This document shows positions 19,677 through 29,020 of a stretch of 64,000 nt of DNA, piece by piece. The stretch is taken from NCBI RefSeq assembly GCF_000972495.1, contig NZ_LATM01000010.1:104133-168132 (forward strand), read 5' to 3'. The notes beneath the pieces are model-generated. The model saw only the letters and a list, made by a program, of their open reading frames with translations. It did not search any database and was not told the DNA's origin. This DNA is from Hymenobacter terrenus (GTDB taxonomy: Bacteria; Bacteroidota; Bacteroidia; Cytophagales; Hymenobacteraceae). The stretch's first letter is position 1; each line of letters starts with the position of its first letter. Both the position numbers and the translations under genes were made by a program.

Positions 19677-19877
19677 CATAGAGCGCCGAAGGAGGTTTGC
19701 CGACGACTATCTTCGCCGCCCTGTGCTACGTGCACGCCCCCTGACTCCGCTGCCCCTCTTGTTTACCACAGTATTGACGGCGAGCGTAAACCGTAAACGC
19801 TGTCATAAACTCACGGATTCCACGCTACTACCATGTATCGGTTCTAACGTAATCATCACCCACTTTCCCTTATTGCT

Positions 19878-20981
19878 ATGAACCGCCTTCCGCTGATGAC
19901 GTCCCGGCCTGAAGTTTCCCGCCGCAACTTTCTGCGCTATGTTGCGGCCGGGGGCGTCCTCACGCTGCTGCCGGTCCTGTCGGCGCAGGCAGCGGCCCGC
20001 ACTTACACCAACCCCGTACTGGCCCGCAATTTCCCCGACCCCTTCGTGCTGCGGCACGAGGACACATATTATGCTTTCGGTACTACGGGCGACGGCCGCA
20101 CTACGGACGGGCGGGTGTTCAGCCTGCTTACTTCTCGAAATCTGGTGGACTGGCAGGACGCAGGTGGGGCCCTCACCCCACCCGCTGGTAGCGAGGGCGC
20201 CCAGTTCTGGGCTCCTGAAGTGGTGCTGCACGAGGGCACATTTTACATGTATTACTCGCGGGGTGGTGGGGCCATCGCGGCCACAGAGGGCCACCGCCTG
20301 CACGTGGCTACCAGCAACAAACCGCAAGGCCCCTACACCGAAGTTGCCCTGCTGGATGTGCCGCAGAGCAAGTTCACCATCGATGCCCACCCGTACCGCG
20401 ACACCGACGGCCAGTGGTACCTGTTTTATGCCCGCGACTTCATCGATACTAATAACGGCTACCTCCCCGGCACGGGCTTGGCCGTAGACAAGCTAGTGGG
20501 TATGACCAAGCTGGCCAATGAGCCCCGCACCGTAATGCGCGCCAAGCACGCCTGGACCCTCTTCGAGGCCAACCGCCGGATGCCGCTTTACGACAACCGC
20601 ACGTTTGCGCAGTGGCACACGCTGGAAGGACCTTTCGTGCGCCGCCATGCTGGCAAATACTACTGCTTTTACAGCGGCGCCAACTTCCTCACTGAGCGCT
20701 ACGGGGTGGATTTCTGCGTGGCCGACCACATTCTGGGGCCCTACTCCGATGCCGGGGCCGAGCGGGGTGCCCGGGTGCTACACGCGGTGCCGGGCCACGT
20801 GCGCGGGCCGGGCCATCATTCTCACGTCCTCAGCCCCGACGGTAAGACCGAATACCTCGTGTACCACGCCTGGAACAAAGGCATGACCGAGCGCCAACTC
20901 TGCATCGACCCCCTGGCCTGGACCGCGCAGGGCCCTCGCTGCCAGGGCCCAACGTTCACACCGCAGCCGCTGCCCCGCTGA
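19878..20981 (+). CDS. GH43-family glycosidase with twin-arginine signal
   Basis: 367 residues. The N-terminus carries SRRNFLRYVAAGG followed by a hydrophobic stretch and SAQAAA, a probable Tat signal, so the enzyme may be exported folded. GH43 landmarks: NFPDPFVL (base Asp), IDAHPY (modulator Asp), LEGPFV (acid Glu), and APEVVLHEG typical of blade 2. Third GH43 of the locus and the only one on the plus strand, divergent from the broken clan GH-A gene with an operator-like site between. Arabinosidase, xylosidase or arabinanase activities are all possible. Confidence 0.88.
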   Translation: MNRLPLMTSRPEVSRRNFLRYVAAGGVLTLLPVLSAQAAARTYTNPVLARNFPDPFVLRHEDTYYAFGTTGDGRTTDGRVFSLLTSRNLVDWQDAGGALTPPAGSEGAQFWAPEVVLHEGTFYMYYSRGGGAIAATEGHRLHVATSNKPQGPYTEVALLDVPQSKFTIDAHPYRDTDGQWYLFYARDFIDTNNGYLPGTGLAVDKLVGMTKLANEPRTVMRAKHAWTLFEANRRMPLYDNRTFAQWHTLEGPFVRRHAGKYYCFYSGANFLTERYGVDFCVADHILGPYSDAGAERGARVLHAVPGHVRGPGHHSHVLSPDGKTEYLVYHAWNKGMTERQLCIDPLAWTAQGPRCQGPTFTPQPLPR

Positions 20982-21155
20982 TTTCTTATGGAAGCCTACT
21001 CAATTCCCTCTCCCAACGAGAAGAGCGCTGGAGACGAACGGCTTGTCTTTAACCAAAGCCTCTTCTTCTTCGACTGGCTCTCCTGCCTCTCTGAAGGCTT
21101 CGCGCATCAAATTAACCGGGGGCCGGGGGAGCCGGTAGATAATCACCGGAGTGGT

Positions 21156-21467
21156 TTATTCCGGGCTGAAATCCAGATGCACGTCGCCTGCTATTGGGTA
21201 GCCGGAGCAAGTAAGGACCAGGCCGCGGACTAGCTCCCGGTCCGTTAGGACTTCGTTGGTACTCATCCAGACGTGGCCTTGGGTGCAGCGCACGGCGCAA
21301 TTGCCGCACTGGCCTGCTTCGTTGCCATGCCGCGAGTGCAACAGGGTCAGGCCAGCCTCGTAGAGAAGTGGTTCGTCAGCCGGGGGCTGGAGTACCAGCG
21401 TGCGGGTATTGGGGCTGTGCTGTTGGATTTCACGAATAGTCAGCTGCGGATAGTCATCGTCCTGCAT
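21156..21467 (-). CDS. 2Fe-2S ferredoxin-like protein lacking a canonical ligand
   Basis: 103 residues from ATG 21467; the frame is open further upstream, but that part has no protein character. The core AGQCGNCAVRC and the distal GLVLTCSGYP match plant-type ferredoxins, which use C-x4/5-C-x2-C...C. The first ligand position is Asn (in GNEAGQC) rather than Cys, and an extra Cys follows the third position (CAVRC). So a standard cluster cannot be assumed; C61 might substitute. It lies 272 bp after the DUF421 pair, same strand. Confidence 0.7.
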   Translation of the reverse strand: MQDDDYPQLTIREIQQHSPNTRTLVLQPPADEPLLYEAGLTLLHSRHGNEAGQCGNCAVRCTQGHVWMSTNEVLTDRELVRGLVLTCSGYPIAGDVHLDFSPE

Positions 21468-21739
21468 GAAACGGCCAGATGGTAAGAGGGGCAAGTATAG
21501 CAGTTTCCGGGCAGGGTAGGAGGAGAAGTGGCTGAAGCAAGCGCTTGCTACCGGTAAAGCCTTCGTGGATTGGTAGAGATCTGAAGCGAGATGGTACCAC
21601 GATTTTTGGGGCCGTAGCACCACGCTTGTGTAGACCGTCATCCGTTCTTTCAACGTCCGGCTCCCACTCTTCTGGAGGAGGGCCCGCTCTACCGGGAACG
21701 ACCCCGCAGGGGGCTCGTGGGCCCCTGTGTCTGCGGTAA

Positions 21740-22441
21740 TCAACTGCCCACCACGGCCGGCTCCCAGGCCTGGTGGCCGCAGCGTGGGCATTGGGTAACG
21801 GGTTGGTGGGAGCTGTGCAGCAGATTGGCGCAACTGCCGCAGGCAAACTGGTCAGGCGCTTTCTCCTGCTCCTGCCGAAATGCCTTATCGTTCAGGGGCA
21901 ACAGCGACAGGCCGGTACGGGGCTCCGAATCCGAAAAAGTGAGGACGGAGAACGTGCCGTTGGCCTCATGGTAGGCGCGCTGCACGTTGCCCATGTTGGC
22001 GATGCCTTCCTGCCGCAGCTTGGCAAACACCTGCTCGCGGCACAGCACGCCTTCTTCCAGCTTGTCGAGCTGCAGGCGGCCGTCTTTTACCAGGATGCTC
22101 ATGTCGTCGAGCACCGTGCTTTCAAACTTCTTATTGCGAAACGCTAGCCAGGAAATCAGGCGCTGATAGCTGATAACAATAGCCGAGATGATGACTACCG
22201 GCAGCAGGCCCCGGTCGGGAGCCATAAGGGCCACGCCACCGCCGGCTGCCAACGATACCATGGCAATGATTTCGTTGCGCGTCAGGGGCTTGCCCATGCG
22301 GTTGCCCATCAGCCGCATCGAGCCCAGCAGCAGCAGGTAAATGAACGCGGCCCGGAAAATGGCCTCGATGTAGAAGCTGCCGGGCACATCGCCCACAAGG
22401 ATGCGTATCCAGTCGCTGAGGTGGATATCTTCAGGTTTCAT
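21740..22441 (-). CDS. DUF421 membrane protein with C-terminal zinc ribbon
   Basis: 233 residues with three hydrophobic segments in the first 110 residues (FIYLLLLGSMRLMG, GLLPVVIISAIVI), then the DUF421 cytoplasmic domain (DGRLQLDKLEEGVL, EQVFAKLRQEGI). The C-terminus has two Cys pairs, CGSC and CPRC, likely a zinc ribbon; DUF421 proteins are usually shorter and end without one. Function of the family is unknown (YetF/YdfR-like). Overlaps the upstream paralogue by 4 bp (ATGA), so the two are translationally coupled. Confidence 0.85.
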   Translation of the reverse strand: MKPEDIHLSDWIRILVGDVPGSFYIEAIFRAAFIYLLLLGSMRLMGNRMGKPLTRNEIIAMVSLAAGGGVALMAPDRGLLPVVIISAIVISYQRLISWLAFRNKKFESTVLDDMSILVKDGRLQLDKLEEGVLCREQVFAKLRQEGIANMGNVQRAYHEANGTFSVLTFSDSEPRTGLSLLPLNDKAFRQEQEKAPDQFACGSCANLLHSSHQPVTQCPRCGHQAWEPAVVGS

Positions 22442-23175
22442 GACAGTACGGGTTGCGGATGCTCCTGGTCCTGTTTACGGTCTTGCGCTAGTTGCACGGC
22501 GTTGGTCCAGGCCTCGTTGCCGCAGCTCGGGCAGGAGCGGGGCTGGCGGTCGGTGGGCTCGGTATGGCCGCAGCGCTCGCAGGCTTTCTGGTGGCCATCC
22601 TGCGGTTCGGTCTGGTGCATGGCCAGGTCCTTGTCGGGCATGATGGACAGGCCCGGCCGGGCCGGCGTCTGCTGGTAGATGCTGAACTCGCCGTTGGCTT
22701 CCATGTACACCCGCTTGAGCTGGCCCAGGTGCTGAATTTTTTTCCCGCGCAGCTGGGCAAACAACTGCTCGCGCGAGAGGCGGACGGTAGCCATGCCCGC
22801 CAGGTCTAGCTCGCCATTGGCCACCACCTGCTGCAAATCGCCCTGCACGAGGCGGGCCACCCGTTGACTCTTAAACGACCACCAGTTGATGCCCCGGTAC
22901 AGTGCCCACACGCACAGCAGCGCAAGCATGCTGTGGAGCAGGCCCCGCTCGGGCAGCTGCATGGCCACCGCCACAATGGCCCCGAGCATAATCATAACCG
23001 ATAGTTCGGTCACGTTGAGCTGCGAATTCATGCGCTTGCCCATGAAGCGCATCATAATTAGGAAAGCCAGGTAGATAATGAGCGTACGGATGGCTATTTC
23101 CAGCATAAACTCTACCGGGGCATTCCCGATAAGTATGCGCTTCCAATCCCATAAGTAGATATCCTCTTTTTTCAT
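22438..23175 (-). CDS. DUF421 membrane protein with C-terminal zinc ribbon (paralogue)
   Basis: 245 residues, same architecture as the gene it overlaps: N-terminal MKKEDIYLWDWKRIL, transmembrane segments to about residue 110, DUF421 soluble domain (LDLAGMATVRLSREQLFAQL), then CERCG and CPSCG. The two paralogues share start motif and layout, so they probably arose by tandem duplication and may form a hetero-oligomer. First gene of the unit. Confidence 0.85.
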   Translation of the reverse strand: MKKEDIYLWDWKRILIGNAPVEFMLEIAIRTLIIYLAFLIMMRFMGKRMNSQLNVTELSVMIMLGAIVAVAMQLPERGLLHSMLALLCVWALYRGINWWSFKSQRVARLVQGDLQQVVANGELDLAGMATVRLSREQLFAQLRGKKIQHLGQLKRVYMEANGEFSIYQQTPARPGLSIMPDKDLAMHQTEPQDGHQKACERCGHTEPTDRQPRSCPSCGNEAWTNAVQLAQDRKQDQEHPQPVLS

Positions 23176-23555
23176 GGTTTTAGTAGTTGTTGCCTGCTTC
23201 AGCGGTTATCGCCACACCAATACCAACCCGGTGATAGTCAACAGCCTGCTCCGCCCATGGGCAATCACTGCTGGCTGCTCTCTGGGTAGAGCCTGATTTA
23301 CCGGATTGCCAAAGCGAGGGTTATTGTGGGGCTTGCGAAAAAAGTGCCCGGCGCTTTTGGTGTACAGCCCGCTTTTGTGGCTGAATGCTACTAAAAGACA
23401 AGGGGTTAAGTGCACATAATTGCTGCTACTACGTAAAAGCACGTAGAAAAACATGCGGGTCTTATCCGCCAAAACCCGTGTTTATTACATCTCTCCGCTG
23501 AGGTTAGCGCACGTTATACAGCGAGAATTATTCACTCGCTAATCCGCTACTCATT
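23176..23555. other. divergent intergenic region
   Basis: 380 bp between the DUF421 operon and a plus-strand gene; presumably holds both promoters. No motif could be assigned with confidence. Confidence 0.4.
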
Positions 23556-23975
23556 ATGAGTCCTTTCCCCACCTCCGCTGGGGCGGATGTTCTGACGGCT
23601 CGCTCCACACCATCTTTTTCGGTGCGCCGCTCCCAGGAAATCCCCAACTACCACCAGCTAACCATAGAAGATGCACAAGGGTGCGTTGCTAACTGGGTAA
23701 TTCCCAATACTATCAAGAAGCTGAATAAGAAGTCGGTCATGCTGTGGCTGCTGCCCACGCCAACGCCACCCGATTCGCTAGCCTGCGTCGAAACTGGTCC
23801 CGTTCACCAGGTGCCCGCCCGCGACGGCAAGTCCTCGGACTTGCGCGTCCGGCTGGCGCAGGGATTGCTCCAGCTTAATTTCAGCGGCCACTGGCTGCGC
23901 GGCTATCACCGCCTCCGCTGCCTGCCCGATGGCAATGGCCAGCTCTGGCAACTTACCCCCATTGGCTACGCATGA
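23556..23975 (+). CDS. hypothetical protein, weakly like LigD 3'-phosphoesterase domain
   Basis: 139 residues. The pattern YHQLTIEDAQGCVANWVIPN recalls the conserved HYDLRLE...SWAVPKG stretch of LigD phosphoesterase domains, and the ending (LQLNFSGHWLRGYHRLRCL...WQLTPI) recalls the L-x-G-x-F-x-L...W-x-L end of that fold. The usual metal-binding His/Asp set is not clearly complete, so activity is doubtful. Its stop overlaps the start of the next gene by 4 bp (ATGA). The resemblance is by eye only. Confidence 0.5.
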   Translation: MSPFPTSAGADVLTARSTPSFSVRRSQEIPNYHQLTIEDAQGCVANWVIPNTIKKLNKKSVMLWLLPTPTPPDSLACVETGPVHQVPARDGKSSDLRVRLAQGLLQLNFSGHWLRGYHRLRCLPDGNGQLWQLTPIGYA

Positions 23976-24886
23976 GTACCTACGCAATTGTTATCCATGG
24001 TGGCGCCGTGACCATGAAACCCGGCCAGCTGAGTCCGGAAGAAGAAGCCCTCCAGCGCGAGGGCCTGGCCCTCGCGCTGCAAGCCGGCTGGGAAGTCCTC
24101 CACCGCGGCGGCAGCGCCCTCGATGCTGTAGAAGCCAGTGTGCGCAGCCTCGAAGACAACGAGCACTTCAACGCCGGGCGCGGCAGCGGCCTCACCCAGC
24201 AGGGTGAGGTGCAGATGGATGCCGCCATCATGGACGGCTCCAATCTGCAGGCCGGCGCCGTCAACAGCGTCCGCTACGTGGAGCACCCCGTCAGCCTGGC
24301 TCGCGCCGTGATGGAGCGCAGCCCCCACGTGTACATGGCCGGCGACGGCGCCCTGGAGCTAGCCCTCGAATACGGCCTGCCCCTGAAGCCGCCAAGCCAT
24401 TTTCTGACCGAGAAGACCCAACAGGAGTGGCTGAAGACCAAGCAGGAAGAGCTGGCTCAGCCCGCAGGGCACGACACCGTGGGCGCCGTGGCGCTCGACC
24501 AGGCCGGCAACCTCGCCGTGGCCACCAGCACCGGCGGCATCGAAGGCCAGCTCAAAGGCCGCGTGGGCGACAGCCCCGTGCTGGGCGGTGGTACCTACGC
24601 CAGCAACGACGCCTGCGCCATATCCTGCACCGGCGACGGCGAGGTAATCGTGCGTGGCGCGCTGGCCCACGAGGTCTACGCTTTGGTCAAGTACAAGGGC
24701 CTGCCGCTGGTCGAAGCCTGCCAGGCCGCCCTCCAGTTGCACGACGAAGACCTGAAAGGTGACAAGGGCATGATTGCCATCGACCAGGCTGGCAACATCG
24801 CCCTTGAATTTAATTCCAACCTGATGCGCCGCGCCTACCGCGTGGCCGACGGCGAGCCCTACATAGCCATGTGGAAAGACGAGTAG
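23972..24886 (+). CDS. isoaspartyl peptidase / L-asparaginase (Ntn hydrolase)
   Basis: 304 residues. N-terminal VIHGGAVTM, GGSALDAVEASVRSLED and NAGRGSGLTQ are typical; the autoproteolytic/catalytic Thr is T169 in GHDTVGAVALD, followed by STGGIEGQLKGRVGDSP. The enzyme self-cleaves before the Thr and hydrolyses beta-aspartyl dipeptides or asparagine. With the nearby cyanophycinase it could complete cyanophycin breakdown (beta-Asp-Arg to Asp and Arg). Overlaps the preceding gene by 4 bp, so coupled to it. Confidence 0.93.
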   Translation: MSTYAIVIHGGAVTMKPGQLSPEEEALQREGLALALQAGWEVLHRGGSALDAVEASVRSLEDNEHFNAGRGSGLTQQGEVQMDAAIMDGSNLQAGAVNSVRYVEHPVSLARAVMERSPHVYMAGDGALELALEYGLPLKPPSHFLTEKTQQEWLKTKQEELAQPAGHDTVGAVALDQAGNLAVATSTGGIEGQLKGRVGDSPVLGGGTYASNDACAISCTGDGEVIVRGALAHEVYALVKYKGLPLVEACQAALQLHDEDLKGDKGMIAIDQAGNIALEFNSNLMRRAYRVADGEPYIAMWKDE

Positions 24887-25011
24887 GTCAACTCTCACTC
24901 ATGTTCCGAGGGCGGCACATAAAAACACGCTGCTGAGTAGAAAGAAGCGACCATATACAGTTGGCCTTGTGGAGCACCTAGCGCCGTTTCGGAATCTGTG
25001 CACCGCCACGC

Positions 25012-25088
25012 TGTAGTGCTGACTTTTAGTCCGTGAGTCCGCCAGACCAGCTGACGTGCGGACTCATGGACTAAAAGTTCGCGCTACA
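25012..25088. repeat. imperfect inverted repeat, 31-bp arms
   Basis: Arms at 25012-25042 and 25058-25088 are complementary apart from about four mismatches, with a 15-nt loop. Outer ends read tgtag...ctaca. Possibly a REP/MITE-like dispersed element. Confidence 0.6.
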
Positions 25089-25117
25089 AGACATCAACCC
25101 CGAAACCGTTCTAATCC

Positions 25118-25215
25118 CGTCATGCTGAGCGGAGCCGAAGCATCTCGCTCGCGTTCGTCCTCACGATTGGATTAGTGGTAGCACGCGAGATGCTTCGGCT
25201 GCGCTCAGCATGACG
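25118..25215. repeat. inverted repeat, 31-bp arms (family with 52761)
   Basis: Arms 25118-25148 and 25185-25215 differ at one position; the 36-nt loop includes attagtggtagcac. The element at 52761-52851 has the same plan (gtcatg...ctcgc arms and loop ttagtggtggcac), so they form a dispersed repeat family. Confidence 0.75.
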
Positions 25216-25625
25216 GCCTCTTCCGCTCGGCGCTCGGCAGGACGCCTTCTGTAGCGGGACGTTCTGACGATTTACTAAACGGATTCAATACTTAACTTAA
25301 TAGAATACCAATTAACCGGTAGCCGTTTTCCGTATTTCTGGTGTCTCTAGGCCCATTTCTTAGCCGTAAAAAAACAGTGAGTCTATCGTTGCTGGCAATA
25401 CAGCGGCAGCGATGAGCTAGGGAGCATGCCCGTATTCTACCCGCTGCGTCGGCCCCCACTACCTCCACAGGCGCTTTAGTGGGCACGGCCCATTGGGGCG
25501 TCTGTGTTGTTTTTATTGGCTGCTGCCACTTGTCCGTTGTTGGACGTAGCAGCCAGACAATCTGGATTTCAACCGTCAAAACCTGACAACGGACATTGAG
25601 CAACTGAAAACTAACACCCTACTAC

Positions 25626-26510
25626 ATGCCCATCCACTTTCCCACCCCCAAAGGCCTATTGCTGGCCATTGGGGGCCATGAGCAGCGCCAAGCGCCCGAC
25701 CAGAAAAATGCTGCCCCCGAACAATCATCCGGCTTTATCCTCCAGCGTTTTGTGGATGAGCTAAAAGGCCAGCGCACCATCGTTGTGCTGCCCGTCGCCT
25801 CGCAAGAGCCCAAGGAAGCCGCGCAAGACTACGTGAGTCTATTTACTTCCCTGGGCATCGAAAACATCGAAGTACTCGACATTCAAGACCGCCAGCAGGC
25901 CAATGAGGCCGAGGCACTGGAGGTCATCAACCGAGCCGATGGTGTCATTTTTACGGGCGGCGACCAGCTGCGTCTGACGGCCATTCTAGGCGGCACCCAC
26001 TTGCTCCAGCGCCTCACCGAGCGCTACATTACCGAGCGCATCATCATTGCCGGCACCAGCGCTGGCGCGGCGGCCATGAGCACGCCTATGATTTACCAGG
26101 GCCGCAACGATGCTGGCTTTCTCAAAGATGAGATTCACATCACCACCGGCCTGCAGTTGATGCGCGATGTGGCCATCGACACCCACTTTATTGCCCGGGG
26201 CCGCATCGTGCGCATGGCCCAGATTATTGCCACCAATCCCGGCTGCGTTGGCCTGGGCCTGGAGGAAGACACCGCCGTGCTCGTGACCGACGGCCGTGAG
26301 CTGGAAGTGCTTGGCACCGGTATGGTCACGGTGGTTGATGGCCACGAATGCACCGGCAACACCATCTATGAAGTGCAGCCCGGCGAAGTCTTTTCTATCC
26401 GAGACCTGCGTGTGCACCTGCTGGCCAAGGGGCAGCGGTTTACCCTGCCCGGCTACCCCGCCGCCGGCCCCAAGCCGACCAAAGGGAAGCCGAAGGAACC
26501 AGAGAAATAG
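25626..26510 (+). CDS. cphB: cyanophycinase (peptidase family S51)
   Basis: 294 residues. LLAIGGHEQ at the N-terminus, FTGGDQLRLT, the nucleophile elbow GTSAGAAAM (S145), and the His region HFIARGR are typical of cyanophycinase, which cleaves the storage polymer multi-L-arginyl-poly-aspartate into beta-Asp-Arg dipeptides. The C-terminal tail is rich in Lys and Pro. No signal peptide, so intracellular. The isoaspartyl peptidase upstream would finish the dipeptides; no cyanophycin synthetase is in the window. Confidence 0.93.
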   Translation: MPIHFPTPKGLLLAIGGHEQRQAPDQKNAAPEQSSGFILQRFVDELKGQRTIVVLPVASQEPKEAAQDYVSLFTSLGIENIEVLDIQDRQQANEAEALEVINRADGVIFTGGDQLRLTAILGGTHLLQRLTERYITERIIIAGTSAGAAAMSTPMIYQGRNDAGFLKDEIHITTGLQLMRDVAIDTHFIARGRIVRMAQIIATNPGCVGLGLEEDTAVLVTDGRELEVLGTGMVTVVDGHECTGNTIYEVQPGEVFSIRDLRVHLLAKGQRFTLPGYPAAGPKPTKGKPKEPEK

Positions 26511-26526
26511 TCCAAAGAACCACTGC

Positions 26527-26624
26527 CCATCATGCAGAGCATGGCATTTGGCGTGCCGCCGATAGCCTCGCTCAAAGCGAGGAGCGCCGGACGTAGCATG
26601 CCAGAGGCTGCGCTCTACTGATGG
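26527..26624. repeat. imperfect palindromic intergenic element
   Basis: Outer ends ccatca...tgatgg with imperfectly paired arms (atggcat/atgccag), and an inner perfect 7-bp stem cctcgct/agcgagg at 26566-26582. It resembles the dispersed repeats in general plan. It follows the cyanophycinase stop and could act in transcript ending. Confidence 0.4.
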
Positions 26625-26670
26625 CCCTATCTGTTTCGAGTAAACCCGATACTTTTCTATCACCCGCTTA

Positions 26671-28845
26671 ATGTCCAGAACGATAATTGTCTCTAACCGG
26701 CTGCCCACCAAGGTACAGCGCACCGCCGATGGTCTCACCTTTCACCCCAGCGAGGGCGGGCTGGCCACTGGGCTGGGCTCCATCTACCAGGCCGATGGCA
26801 ACGTGTGGGTGGGCTGGCCGGGCACGTTCGTGGACGACCCGGCCGAGCACGAGCAGGTGACCGAACGCCTGCGCGAAAACAGCATGGCCCCGGTGTTTCT
26901 GACCGAGCCCGAAATCCGCGACTATTACGAGGGGTTCAGCAACGGCACTCTGTGGCCTACCTTTCATTACTTCCCGCAGTTTGCCACCTACGACTCCTCC
27001 CACTGGCAGGCTTATGTGGCCGTGAATGAGAAATTCTGCCAGGCTGTGCTTGCCCAGACCGGTCCCGACGACACCATTTGGGTGCACGACTACCAGCTGC
27101 TGCTGCTGCCCGAAATGCTGCGCCGCGAGCGGCCCGAGGCCACCATCGGCTTTTTCCTGCATATCCCGTTTCCCTCCTACGAGCTGGTGCGGGTGCTGCC
27201 CTGGGGTGCCGACCTGCTGCGCGGCATGCTCGGGGCCGACCTTATCGGGTTTCACACCTACGGCTACATGCGGCACTTTCTCAGCGCCGCGTCGCACTTG
27301 CTGGGGCTGTCGAATCAGAACGGGCTGGTCGAAACCGGCACCCGCACGGTGCTGGTCGATGCCTTCCCGATGGGCATCGACTACCAACGCTACGCCGAGG
27401 CCGCCGATTCGGAGGCCGCGCAGGCGCATCAGTTGCACTACCGCGAGGCCTTGAAAGACGTGCGCGTCATCCTCAGCATCGACCGGCTCGATTATACCAA
27501 GGGCATTGCCCAGCGAGTGTTGGCCTTCGAGCAGCTGCTGGTGCGCCATCCCGAATGGTGCGGCCACGTGAGTCTGCTGATGGTAGTGGTGCCCTCCCGC
27601 GACCAAGTGGCCCAGTACGCGGCCCTGAAAGAAGAAATCGACGAGCTGGTAGGCCGCATCAACGCCCGGCACAGCTCCATCAGCTGGACGCCGATTCACT
27701 ACTTCTACCGCTCGTTTCCGTTCGACGAGCTGGTGGCCTTCTACACCCTGGCTGATGTGGCGCTGGTAACGCCTGTGCGCGATGGCATGAACCTGGTAGC
27801 CAAGGAATTTATCGCCAGTAAAACCGACCAGAGGGGCGTGCTCATCCTCAGCGAGCGAGCCGGCGCGGCCGTCGAGCTCTCCGATGCCCTGCTCATCAAC
27901 CCCACCGATACCGACTACATGGCCGAAGCCATGCACGAGGCCCTGCGCATGCCCGAGGAGGAGCAAACCACCCGCATGGCCAACCTGCAGGCCCTCGTGC
28001 GCCAGTACGACGTATTTGCCTGGACTCGACTGTTTATGGAACGCCTGGCTTATAGCAAGATGAAGCAGCAAACCCTGGCCACCGATGCCCTGAGTCCCGG
28101 CGCCATCGACCAGCTGCTGCACGACTACCAGGCCGCGCCCCACCGGTTGCTGCTTCTCGACTACGACGGCACGCTGGTGAGCTTCCAGGCTAATCCCCAG
28201 CACGCCCGGCCCGACGCGGAGCTGCTGGAACTGCTCGGTGCCCTCACCAGTGATGCCCGCAACCGCGTGGTCATCATCAGCGGGCGCGACCGGGCCACGC
28301 TGGACCAGTGGCTGGGCCACCTGCCACTCAACTTCGTTGCCGAGCACGGCGTGTGGCTGCGGCGGGCCGGCGAAGACTGGCAGCTTTTCCAGGAGCTGCG
28401 GGCCGACTGGAAGCGTGAGCTGCGGCCCATGCTGGAGCTGTACGTGCGCCGCACGGCGGGTTCCTTCATCGAAGATAAGGACTACTCCCTGGTGTGGCAC
28501 TACCGCCGTGCTGATGCCGAGCTAGGCGCCATCCGGGCCCGCGACTTGATGAGCCACCTCACCTTCATCACCTCCAACACTGACTTGCAGGTGCTGGAAG
28601 GCAATAAGATACTTGAAATCAAGAATGTCGGCATCAACAAAGGCACCGCGGCGGCCCGCTGGCTCAGCCCCGACCCGCCCGAGTTTATTCTGGCCATCGG
28701 CGACGACCGCACCGACGAGGACACCTTTGGCGCGCTGCCGCCCGAGGCCTACACCGTGAAGGTGGGCGGCGCGCCCCGCTCGCTGGCCCGCTATTCCGTA
28801 GCTGGCCCCGCCGACGTGCGCCAGCTGCTGCGGCGCCTGTGCTAG
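26671..28845 (+). CDS. otsAB: fused trehalose-6-phosphate synthase / phosphatase
   Basis: 724 residues. Residues 1-465 are a GT20 synthase: VSNRLPTKV at the N-terminus, [45 protein letters not shown], and [13 protein letters not shown]. Residues 485-724 are a HAD phosphatase with LLLDYDGTL (D497 nucleophile, D499), the VIISGRD motif, VAEHG and [10 protein letters not shown]. Together they make trehalose from UDP/ADP-glucose and glucose-6-phosphate via trehalose-6-phosphate in one chain, giving osmotic and desiccation protection. Fused forms are common in Bacteroidota. Confidence 0.96.
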   Translation: MSRTIIVSNRLPTKVQRTADGLTFHPSEGGLATGLGSIYQADGNVWVGWPGTFVDDPAEHEQVTERLRENSMAPVFLTEPEIRDYYEGFSNGTLWPTFHYFPQFATYDSSHWQAYVAVNEKFCQAVLAQTGPDDTIWVHDYQLLLLPEMLRRERPEATIGFFLHIPFPSYELVRVLPWGADLLRGMLGADLIGFHTYGYMRHFLSAASHLLGLSNQNGLVETGTRTVLVDAFPMGIDYQRYAEAADSEAAQAHQLHYREALKDVRVILSIDRLDYTKGIAQRVLAFEQLLVRHPEWCGHVSLLMVVVPSRDQVAQYAALKEEIDELVGRINARHSSISWTPIHYFYRSFPFDELVAFYTLADVALVTPVRDGMNLVAKEFIASKTDQRGVLILSERAGAAVELSDALLINPTDTDYMAEAMHEALRMPEEEQTTRMANLQALVRQYDVFAWTRLFMERLAYSKMKQQTLATDALSPGAIDQLLHDYQAAPHRLLLLDYDGTLVSFQANPQHARPDAELLELLGALTSDARNRVVIISGRDRATLDQWLGHLPLNFVAEHGVWLRRAGEDWQLFQELRADWKRELRPMLELYVRRTAGSFIEDKDYSLVWHYRRADAELGAIRARDLMSHLTFITSNTDLQVLEGNKILEIKNVGINKGTAAARWLSPDPPEFILAIGDDRTDEDTFGALPPEAYTVKVGGAPRSLARYSVAGPADVRQLLRRLC

Positions 28846-28940
28846 GCAGGTCAGCTGCGCGTGGGTACGTAGCAGCGTGACGGACGACGCCAGTATATAT
28901 GAAGCAACCAAGTGGCCGCCGTGGAGCTACGAACAAGCTT

Positions 28941-29020
28941 GCTATACATTTTGGGCGCGTGGGAAAAATGTATAGCAAGCCCATGCTATACATTTTTCCC
29001 ACGCGCCCAAAATGTATAGC
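28941..29020. repeat. perfect 37-bp inverted repeat, nested palindromes
   Basis: Arms at 28941-28977 and 28984-29020 are exactly complementary with a 6-nt loop (agccca). Each arm itself begins gctatacattt and ends aaatgtatagc, so the element is doubly palindromic and can form a long hairpin or two short ones. It sits between the trehalose gene and the Hcp-like gene. No U-run follows, so a simple terminator is not favoured. Confidence 0.9.

Larger units (their letters stand above)
24887..25625. other. 739-bp intergenic region with two inverted repeats
   Basis: No convincing ORF. Contains the inverted repeats at 25012-25088 and 25118-25215, entered separately, then about 400 bp with no recognisable feature before the cyanophycinase. 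Confidence 0.5.

Noticed and set aside
20988..21233. 81-codon plus-strand ORF after the GH43 gene
   Set aside because: Its second half is antisense to the ferredoxin-like gene and it shows no motif; judged to be chance.
21468..21833. Upstream in-frame extension of the ferredoxin-like ORF
   Set aside because: The extra 122 residues overlap the end of the DUF421 gene and do not look like protein; ATG 21467 gives the normal ferredoxin length.
26668..28500. 610-codon open frame on the minus strand opposite the trehalose gene
   Set aside because: It is the antisense shadow of a clear GT20/HAD fusion gene; open antisense frames are common with GC-rich codon use.
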